From Terriglobales bacterium (GTDB taxonomy: Bacteria; Acidobacteriota; Terriglobia; Terriglobales; Gp1-AA117): 9,302 nucleotides of DNA. The position numbers and the translations under genes were made by a program. Of the stretch, positions 4,906-9,302 are shown in pieces. The stretch is taken from NCBI GenBank assembly GCA_030150795.1, contig JASLFF010000085.1, forward strand, positions 1-9,302. Direction: 5' to 3'. A model generated the notes under the pieces. It was not told the origin of the DNA and ran no database searches. It saw only the letters and a program-made list of their open reading frames with translations. Within the stretch, counting starts at the first letter, position 1. Every line of letters starts with the position of its first letter.

Positions 4906-5733
4906 ATGATCCGAATCGTAATGAGCAAAGAAGAAGTCCTTGCCGCGATCCACGAGTGCGCGACCCAGATTGGACATGTTCCCAGCTTTCCGGAGCTGAC
5001 GAAGCTGACTAAGGTCCGGCGGCGCGCGATCTTTACGCATTTTGGCACCTACACCGAAGCCTTGCGCGCGTGTGGACTGGAGCGCACTGGTCCGGGGTAT
5101 GAAGTGAGTCCGCGCGAAATGTTCCTGGACTGGGCGGGGGTGACGCGCAGCCTGGGGATGGTGCCTTCGATGGGCGATTACGGATTGAAGGGGCGATACA
5201 GCGTGCGTCCTTTTTTGCGGTGCTATCGGGGATGGAAGCAGGTGACAATGGGCATGCGGGAGTACATACAGAAGAACGGACTGGAAGGCGAGTGGGGCGA
5301 CGTGCTGGACATTATTACCCGGTTTTTTGAGGCAGGAGGTAAGCGAGGCTGGACGTCAGGCGCGGGGATGGAAAAGCCCAAGTTCATGCAGGATGAGCCG
5401 GTCTATGGAGAACCGCTGCTGCATCCGGTGATGAGCCATGGCCCGACGAATGAAATGGGAGTGCTGTTTCTGTTTGCCACGATGGCTCAGGAGCTTGGCT
5501 TCAAAGTGCTGCGGGTGCAAGCGGCATTTCCAGACTGCGAAGCCATGCGCCGGGTGGAGCCTGGACGGTGGCAGAAGTCACGAATTGAGTTTGAAAAGGA
5601 GAGCCGGAATTTTCTTGCGCATATGCATCCGGCAGCGCATTGCGACCTGATTGTGTGCTGGACGCACAACTGGAAAGAGTGTCCGGTTGAGGTGCTGGAG
5701 TTGAGTAAGCTGGTCAAGTTCAGCAATGGGTAA
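4906..5733 (+). CDS. Predicted nuclease: HNH-associated (homing endonuclease associated) repeats plus PD-(D/E)XK-like domain
   Basis: The product has 275 residues. Residues 6-60 (MSKEEVLAAI...IGHVPSFPEL...FGTYTEALRACGLE) and about 70-126 (EMFLDWAGVTRSLGMVPSMGDY...GLE) look like two copies of the helical homing-endonuclease-associated repeat (Pfam HNH_repeat), believed to bind DNA. The C-terminal domain (about 165-270) has the layout of a restriction-endonuclease fold: 'NEMGVLFLFATMAQELGF' helix with Glu183, 'AAFPDCEAM' with Pro209-Asp210, 'SRIEFEKESRNF' with Glu228/Glu230/Lys231, 'HMH' at 239-241, and the hydrophobic strand 'CDLIVCWTHNW'. I recognise this combination from acidobacterial and related genomes, where it is usually annotated only as hypothetical. 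Whether the active site is intact is inference. No cognate methyltransferase is in view. It appears monocistronic; a terminator hairpin sits in its leader. Confidence 0.75.
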   Translation: MIRIVMSKEEVLAAIHECATQIGHVPSFPELTKLTKVRRRAIFTHFGTYTEALRACGLERTGPGYEVSPREMFLDWAGVTRSLGMVPSMGDYGLKGRYSVRPFLRCYRGWKQVTMGMREYIQKNGLEGEWGDVLDIITRFFEAGGKRGWTSGAGMEKPKFMQDEPVYGEPLLHPVMSHGPTNEMGVLFLFATMAQELGFKVLRVQAAFPDCEAMRRVEPGRWQKSRIEFEKESRNFLAHMHPAAHCDLIVCWTHNWKECPVEVLELSKLVKFSNG

Positions 5734-5935
5734 TCGGCCAGAAATCGTTCGCCGCGAGGCGCGAAGAAAAACCTTTGAAACACGGAGGAAAGGAGGAAGC
5801 GGAGGAGAGGGATAGACGACATCTGGCGAAAAATTCTTTTCGCCGCAGATTTGCGCAGACGAGCGCAGATGAAAACAAACCTACCACGGAGCCCCGGAGA
5901 CCCGGGGAAGGCATTGGGCTGCGGGGTCCATGGCC
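5734..5935. other. Short purine-rich intergenic repeats
   Basis: No gene. Contains GGAGGAAA-type purine-rich units (5783-5811), CGCAGAT-type units (5842-5870), and CTACCACGGAG (5881-5891), which is also found at 7847-7857. A CCCCGG-AGAC-CCGGGG hairpin lies at 5892-5907. Confidence 0.5.
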
Positions 5936-5965
5936 TTGACGTGACTATATTAATATACATATAAT
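5936..5965 (+). promoter_or_regulatory. Toxin-antitoxin promoter with palindrome in the spacer; predicted leaderless start
   Basis: TTGACG (5936-5941), 18-base spacer, perfect -10 TATAAT (5960-5965). The toxin ATG begins at 5973, only 7 bases after the -10, so transcription should start at or within a base or two of the start codon. The spacer carries a perfect 12-bp palindrome TATATTAATATA (5946-5957), well placed for the HTH antitoxin (or the toxin-antitoxin complex) to block RNA polymerase. Binding is inference; the box positions are seen directly. Confidence 0.75.
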
Positions 5966-5972
5966 CGAATAC

Positions 5973-6344
5973 ATGCAGCCAGGAACGGTGAAGCCTCTCC
6001 GGTGGATTGGATCGTCGCTCAGGGACTTGAAGTCCTTTCCGTCGGAGGTCCGGGCGGACGTGGGTTATGCCCTATATGCGGCGCAAAACGGCGAGATGGA
6101 CCCGTCAGCAAAGCCGATGAAAGGCTTTGGCGGAGGCAGCGTGATGGAGATTGTCGCGCCATTCTCCGGTGACACATGGCGCGCGATCTACACTGTGCGT
6201 TTTCAAGACGTGGTTTACGTGCTGCATGCCTTTCAGAAGAAATCCAAATCAGGCAGAGCCACGCCGAAGAAGGAGTTGGAGTTGATTCGACAGCGCCTAG
6301 CGTCCGCCGAAAGAGACTACAAAGAGAGGTCAGCACGAAAATGA
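5973..6344 (+). CDS. HigB-type toxin (phage-derived Gp49-like / RelE superfamily)
   Basis: The product has 123 residues. It matches the Gp49-like family (Pfam PF05973) over its length: 'KPLRWIGSSLRDLKSFPSEVRADVGYALYAAQNGE', 'AKPMKGFGGGSVMEIVAPFSGDTWRAIYTVRF' and 'VVYVLHAFQKKSKSG..TPKKELELIRQRL'. Family knowledge: such toxins are ribosome-dependent mRNA interferases held inactive by a paired HTH antitoxin. Candidate functional basic and aromatic residues include Lys50, Arg70, Tyr73, Arg76, His85 and Lys89-Lys90. It overlaps the antitoxin by ATGA (6341-6344), giving translational coupling. The toxin-first order is that of higBA. The start ATG has no Shine-Dalgarno and is likely used leaderlessly (see promoter). 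It appears intact. Confidence 0.9.
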   Translation: MQPGTVKPLRWIGSSLRDLKSFPSEVRADVGYALYAAQNGEMDPSAKPMKGFGGGSVMEIVAPFSGDTWRAIYTVRFQDVVYVLHAFQKKSKSGRATPKKELELIRQRLASAERDYKERSARK

Positions 6345-6682
6345 CTACGAAACGCAAATCCCCAAAGAAGATCAAAGTCGCAGAAGGAAGCGGGAATGTA
6401 TTTGCCGATCTTGGGCTGCCCCACGCGGAGCAGGAGTTAATGAAAGCGCGGTTGACCCTGCAAATCCATCAAATCATCCAGAAGCGGGGCCTCACGCAAA
6501 CTGAGGCCGGAAAGATCCTGGGGATACCGCAGCCCCAGGTATCGGCGCTGGCGCGGAACCGAGCCGGCAATTTCTCAGTGGGGCGGCTGATTGACTTCCT
6601 GACGGCGCTGGGCCAGGACGTGAAAATAACTGTCACACCGGCGCGGAAGCAGCAGGGGCAATTGTCCGTGGTGGTTGCCTGA
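6341..6682 (+). CDS. HigA-type antitoxin, XRE-like HTH
   Basis: The product has 113 residues. It fits the HTH_37 / XRE family of antitoxins paired with Gp49-like toxins: 'NVFADLGLPHAEQELMKARLTLQIHQII' (residues 19-46), then the helix-turn-helix 'LTQTEAGKILGIPQPQVSALAR' (51-72), and 'FSVGRLIDFLTALGQDVKITV' (78-98). The antitoxin neutralises the upstream toxin and probably represses the shared promoter, where a 12-bp palindrome lies. The start ATG overlaps the toxin stop. A GAGAGG (6324-6329) about 11 bases ahead can serve as ribosome site. The lysine-rich N-terminus (TKRKSPKKIK) and the short C-terminal extension are probably flexible. I see no clear terminator after it. Confidence 0.92.
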   Translation: MTTKRKSPKKIKVAEGSGNVFADLGLPHAEQELMKARLTLQIHQIIQKRGLTQTEAGKILGIPQPQVSALARNRAGNFSVGRLIDFLTALGQDVKITVTPARKQQGQLSVVVA

Positions 6683-6920
6683 CGCAGTTCAGCACCGCCA
6701 TATCTCTCGCAATCCGACACGTTCCGCTTTCAATTCGCCTGAAATAGACGGAATACGACGCATGTTCAGCGTTATTGAGAGTAAAGTTTCGTCGCGCCCA
6801 CCTGCCGTAACCGCCCTGCATCTAACTATCGAACAGCAACGGAAACAGAAAGAGCGACTCAGGGCGGTGCCGATTTGCTATCCGCAATTATCAGCATTTG
6901 CCCGGAAGGATGGGGAACCG
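6683..6920. other. Non-coding spacer before the D/H/R-rich secreted gene
   Basis: 238 bases with no recognisable gene and no clear terminator. It presumably holds the promoter of the following gene, but no convincing -35/-10 pair stands out. Confidence 0.4.
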
Positions 6921-7262
6921 ATGAAGATTCATAAGGGAATGCGTATTTTGAGTTCAATGCTACTGATGGGAGCGCTGGCTGCGCCGCTGGCAGTGAGGGC
7001 GCAGGACCGCGACGACCATGATCGCGACGATCACGCAAAAAACCAGCGGATTTACGACCGCGACCACAAGGACTACCACAACTGGAACCAGGACGAAGAC
7101 CGCAACTATCGCCAGTGGTATACACAGACATACAACGGCCGCGAATATCGCGAATACAACAAGCTAAATAAACACGACCAGACGGCTTATTGGAACTGGC
7201 GCCATCAGCACGGCGACAATGATCGCGATCACGATAAAGACCACGACAAAGACCATCGCTAA
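6921..7262 (+). CDS. Small secreted Asp/His/Arg-rich protein
   Basis: The product has 113 residues. A signal peptide is clear: MKIHKGMRIL, hydrophobic 'SSMLLMGALAAPLA', and a probable cleavage after 'VRA' before 'QDRDDHDRDDH'. The mature part is very polar: an N-terminal D/R/H run, a central 'IYDRDHKDYHNWNQDEDRNYRQWY...REYREYNKLNKHDQTAYWNWRHQH' with many aromatic residues, and a C-terminal tail of DRDHDKDHDKDH repeats. Similar small exported proteins are common in acidobacterial genomes and remain unassigned. The D/H-rich ends could bind metal ions; this is inference. The start at 6921 is chosen for the signal peptide and the GGAAGGA ribosome site at 6904-6910. The upstream in-frame extension has no such features. 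A terminator follows 70 bases after the stop. Confidence 0.85.
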   Translation: MKIHKGMRILSSMLLMGALAAPLAVRAQDRDDHDRDDHAKNQRIYDRDHKDYHNWNQDEDRNYRQWYTQTYNGREYREYNKLNKHDQTAYWNWRHQHGDNDRDHDKDHDKDHR

Positions 7263-7283
7263 CGGTTAGTTTTGACGGTTAGC

Positions 7284-7317
7284 CGAAATCGCTTGCTGGA
7301 CGAAATCGTTCGCTAGA
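7284..7317 (+). repeat. 17-bp tandem repeat, two units
   Basis: CGAAATCGCTTGCTGGA (7284-7300) and CGAAATCGTTCGCTAGA (7301-7317) match at 14 of 17 positions. GAAATCGTTCGC also occurs downstream of the nuclease gene (5741-5752). It lies between the stop codon at 7262 and the terminator. Confidence 0.6.
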
Positions 7318-7329
7318 CGATTCAAGCGA

Positions 7330-7360
7330 AAAGCCCGGAGTGAAAACTCTGGGCTTTTTT
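7330..7360 (+). terminator. Intrinsic terminator after the D/H/R-rich secreted gene
   Basis: GCCCGGAG (7333-7340), loop TGAAAA, CTCTGGGC (7347-7354): an 8-bp stem with one G-U pair, extendable by AAA/TTT pairing. A run of six T (7355-7360) follows. Confidence 0.88.
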
Positions 7361-7413
7361 ATTTCTGCGTTCTATTTGTCCGAGTTAGCTTTGCACAAGA
7401 ACCCAACCCCTTA

Positions 7414-7502
7414 CCACGGATAACACTGATGACACTGATAACACTGATCAAAAAAGTTCAATTAGGGCCATTTTTAAATTTGCAAATCCGTGTCATCCGT
7501 GG
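7414..7502. repeat. Inverted-repeat element with 9-bp tandem units
   Basis: The left arm CCACGGATAACAC (7414-7426) and right arm GTGTCATCCGTGG (7490-7502) are complementary at 12 of 13 positions. Inside the left side, ACACTGAT recurs three times every 9 bases (7423, 7432, 7441). On the right, ATCCGTG recurs with the same 9-base period. It resembles non-autonomous intergenic elements of acidobacteria. There is no coding capacity inside. Confidence 0.7.
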
Positions 7503-7549
7503 TGAGATTTGCTTTTTTGTACAAAGGCGTCCGAGTTTATTTTCCTCGA

Positions 7550-7717
7550 TTATTTTTCCGTTTTTTCTGCAGCGGTGGGCTTGGCCTTGGTTTTGGCAGC
7601 CGGCTTGGCCGCGGCCTTGGCGGGCGCTTGCAGCGATGCACGCAGAGTGCGGGTCCTTACCCGCTTGGCGGCGTTCGATCGGTTGCGCGTGTTTTTGCGG
7701 GCGTTGGTTTTTGGCAT
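7550..7717 (-). CDS. Small very basic Lys/Ala/Pro-rich protein (histone-H1-tail-like)
   Basis: A 55-residue product on the minus strand, ATG complement of 7715-7717, TAA complement of 7550-7552. It starts MPKTNARKNTRNRSNAAKRV and continues 'RTRTLRASLQAPAKAAAKPAAKTKAKPTAAEKTEK'. The first half is rich in Arg/Asn/Thr, the second is a KAAAKPAAKTKAKP low-complexity tail as in histone H1-like bacterial proteins. Such tails usually bind nucleic acid nonspecifically, so a nucleoid- or ribosome-associated role is plausible but inferred. A GAGGGGA (complement of 7730-7736) precedes the start by about 12 bases. Opposite-strand frames here give Ala/Leu/Gly-rich products that look like antisense shadows. 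It stands alone between a repeat element and a non-coding stretch. Confidence 0.6.
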   Translation of the reverse strand: MPKTNARKNTRNRSNAAKRVRTRTLRASLQAPAKAAAKPAAKTKAKPTAAEKTEK

Positions 7718-8172
7718 GGAGTCTAGTTCCCCTCAGTCTTTCAGAATTCGAAATGATCTCGTGGTGTCTGCTTATATCCTACGCTCTGGAATTGCCAAAA
7801 TCGCCGGAATTGCCAAAATTGACAATTGAAAACCTGCGGACAAAATCTACCACGGAGACGCGGAGGCGCGGAGAAGACCTTAAAACTGAGATAGAATCGC
7901 GGACGCCGCGCGAGATCGGCAGCGATTTGCAGCGCAGCTACGTGTCGTCGGCAGAAGACGAGGCGAGGCCGGCTTGCGCGCCTGAGCCCGTGGCGATAGG
8001 AACAGAGAAATGTGAGTATCGAGGGCTCGAAATCGAGCAGGTTAGAGCGCAGGGCAGAAACGAGAGTACGCCGCCCAATGCGCCTATCGACCATTGGCCC
8101 TCCGCTTGTAACCGCTTGGATTCTCTGCCTTTAGGGCGCGGCAAAGGATGTTAATATAAAGCCAGGACAGAC
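7718..8172. other. Non-coding region upstream of hpnJ
   Basis: No gene is supported on either strand. It contains two copies of GGAATTGCCAAAAT (7788-7801, 7806-7819, period 18) and CGGAG units every 8 bases (7853, 7861, 7869). The 7850-8150 part has no recognised motif. An AT-rich TTAATATAAA (8151-8160) just before hpnJ could supply a -10, but a matching -35 is not evident. Confidence 0.5.
7847..7875 (+). repeat. 8-bp CGGAG tandem repeat
   Basis: CGGAG occurs at 7853, 7861 and 7869 within CTACCACGGAGACGCGGAGG and following bases. The opening CTACCACGGAG is identical to 5881-5891, where CGGAG is also repeated at an 8-base step. Confidence 0.65.
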
Positions 8173-9302
8173 ATGCCATTAAAAACATTATTCCTGAATC
8201 CTCCGTCGTTTGAGAACTTTGACGGTGGCGCCAGTTCGCGCTGGCCTGCCACCCGCGAGATTGAGTCGTACTGGTATCCGGTATGGCTGGCGTATCCGGC
8301 TGGAATGCTGGAGGGCTCGCGGCTGCTGGACGCGCCGCCGCACCATGTGTCGGCGGAAGAGACCATTGAGCTGGGCAAACAGTATGACTTCCTGGTGCTG
8401 TTTACCTCCACGCCAGGGTTCCCGGGTGACATCAAGCTGGTCACCAAGATGAAAGAGGCGAATCCCAAGCTGAAAGTTGCGTTTGTGGGACCGCATGTAA
8501 CCACGCTGCCGGAGCGCTCACTGAATGAGTGCAAGGCCATCGACTTTGTGTGCCGGCGCGAGTTTGACTACTCCGTGGTGGAGTTCGCCAACGGCAAACC
8601 GCTGAGTGAGATTATTGGCATTTCATATCGTGACACCAGCGGGAAAGTTATTCATAATGCTGATCGCCCAGATGTGATGGACCTGGATTCCCTTCCAGAC
8701 GTGGTTGATGTGTATTTTAGAGACATGGATATAAGACGGTATAATGTACCGTTTTTGCTTCATCCGTTCGTCGCTCTCTACACCACGCGCGGCTGCCCGG
8801 CGCAGTGCACATTCTGCCTGTGGCCGCAGACTTTAAGCGGACATCCATGGCGCAAGCGTTCCACTGACGCAGTGGCCCGCGAGATGGCCAAGGCCAAGGA
8901 ATACTGGCCGTATGTAAAAGAATATTTCTTTGACGATGACACCTTCAATATCCAGAAGGCGCGGACCGTGGAGCTGTGCGGCAAGCTGAAACCGCTGAAT
9001 CTGACGTGGAGCTGCACGTCACGTGTAACCACCGATTACGAAACACTGAAAGCCCAAAAAGAAGCCGGCTGCCGCCTGCTGATTGTGGGCTATGAATCAG
9101 GCGATGCGCAGATCCTGAAGAACATCAAAAAAGGCGCAACCGTGGAACGCGCGCGCCAGTTCACCAAGGACACAAAGAAGCTGGGGCTGAAAGTCCATGG
9201 CGATTTTATTCTTGGCCTGCCGGGTGAAAGCCGCGAGTCGATCCGCCGCACGATTGATTTTGCCAAAGAGCTGGACGTAGAGACGATCCAGGTTTCCATC
9301 GC
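8173..9302 (+). CDS. hpnJ: Hopanoid biosynthesis radical SAM protein HpnJ (3' truncated by window)
   Basis: 376 residues are visible with no stop, and the frame runs off the window. The start MPLKTLFLNPPSFENFDGGA and the following 'SRWPATREIESYWYPVWLAYPAGML..SRLLDAPPH' are characteristic of HpnJ (TIGR03471). The N-terminal part (to about 190) is B12-binding-like, including 'VAFVGPHVTTLPERS'. The radical SAM core starts at 'LYTTRGCPAQCTFCLWPQTLSG' with the [4Fe-4S] cysteines Cys208-x3-Cys212-x2-Cys215, then 'EYFFDDDTFNI', 'VGYESGD', and 'GDFILGLPGES'. Family knowledge: with the glycosyltransferase HpnI and deacetylase HpnK, HpnJ makes the cyclitol ether head group of bacteriohopanetetrol, converting the sugar ring into a cyclopentane. 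AGGA (8164-8167) serves as ribosome site. Roughly the last 90-100 residues are expected outside; hpnI/hpnK may follow. Confidence 0.94.
   Translation, partial: MPLKTLFLNPPSFENFDGGASSRWPATREIESYWYPVWLAYPAGMLEGSRLLDAPPHHVSAEETIELGKQYDFLVLFTSTPGFPGDIKLVTKMKEANPKLKVAFVGPHVTTLPERSLNECKAIDFVCRREFDYSVVEFANGKPLSEIIGISYRDTSGKVIHNADRPDVMDLDSLPDVVDVYFRDMDIRRYNVPFLLHPFVALYTTRGCPAQCTFCLWPQTLSGHPWRKRSTDAVAREMAKAKEYWPYVKEYFFDDDTFNIQKARTVELCGKLKPLNLTWSCTSRVTTDYETLKAQKEAGCRLLIVGYESGDAQILKNIKKGATVERARQFTKDTKKLGLKVHGDFILGLPGESRESIRRTIDFAKELDVETIQVSI

Noticed and set aside
5487..5960. 157-residue minus-strand frame across the nuclease end and toxin promoter
   Set aside because: Antisense to the nuclease and covering purine-rich repeats; no ribosome site or domain.
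7509..7829. Plus-strand frame with a hydrophobic Ala/Leu/Gly segment that mimics a membrane helix
   Set aside because: The hydrophobic run is the antisense of the Lys/Ala/Pro-rich codons of the minus-strand gene. No ribosome site.
7741..8094. 117-residue minus-strand frame with a good GGAGGG ribosome-like site before its ATG (complement of 8094)
   Set aside because: The product is Arg/Phe/Cys-rich without family features and runs through the CGGAG and GGAATTGCCAAAAT repeats, giving 'APPRLRG' and 'FWQF' artefacts. The ribosome-like site is probably chance.
7429..8154. 241-residue plus-strand frame ahead of hpnJ
   Set aside because: It starts inside the 9-bp repeat element, is antisense to the basic small gene (giving a Trp/Pro/Ala-rich stretch) and has no ribosome site or recognisable domain.

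Overview
The window most likely comes from a chromosome of Acidobacteriota (Terriglobia-like). This is an inference from gene content and style; no rRNA or conserved marker gene is present. It carries hpnJ (hopanoid cyclitol pathway), a homing-endonuclease-associated-repeat protein of a type common in soil acidobacteria, a HAF-repeat secreted protein, and a small Asp/His/Arg-rich secreted protein. The gaps between genes are unusually long and full of short dispersed repeats, palindromes and heptad to nonad tandem repeats, as is typical of soil Acidobacteria. The GC content is moderate.

Layout. Positions 1-322 hold the 3' end of a glycine-zipper envelope protein, followed by a clear intrinsic terminator. 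Positions 444-1151 encode a complete SRAP (YedK/HMCES-type) abasic-site protein. A repeat-rich gap of about 0.5 kb follows, then a secreted HAF beta-repeat protein (1647-2531). Positions 2532-3022 are repeat-rich and non-coding. An unknown cytosolic protein lies on the minus strand (3023-3640). Positions 3641-4905 are a long non-coding stretch with dispersed repeats, a sigma70-like promoter followed by a segment that could fold into a structured RNA (about 4198-4412), a TTGGCTY heptad array, and an intrinsic terminator. A predicted nuclease (HNH-associated repeats plus a PD-(D/E)XK-like C-terminal domain) occupies 4906-5733.

A HigB/HigA-type toxin-antitoxin operon (5973-6682) has a promoter placed so that the toxin mRNA would be leaderless, with a perfect 12-bp palindrome between -35 and -10. 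A secreted D/H/R-rich small protein (6921-7262) with its own terminator comes next. A very basic 55-residue Lys/Ala/Pro-rich protein lies on the minus strand (7550-7717), and the window ends in the 5' four-fifths of hpnJ (8173 onward).

Apart from the toxin-antitoxin pair (ATGA overlap), the genes look like independent monocistronic units separated by terminators and repeats. I see no phage, CRISPR, insertion sequence, tRNA or rRNA. The best candidates for something undescribed are the 4162-4412 promoter plus structured segment, the leaderless and palindrome-controlled toxin-antitoxin promoter, the nested direct repeats around the 3023-3640 gene, and the small histone-H1-tail-like protein.
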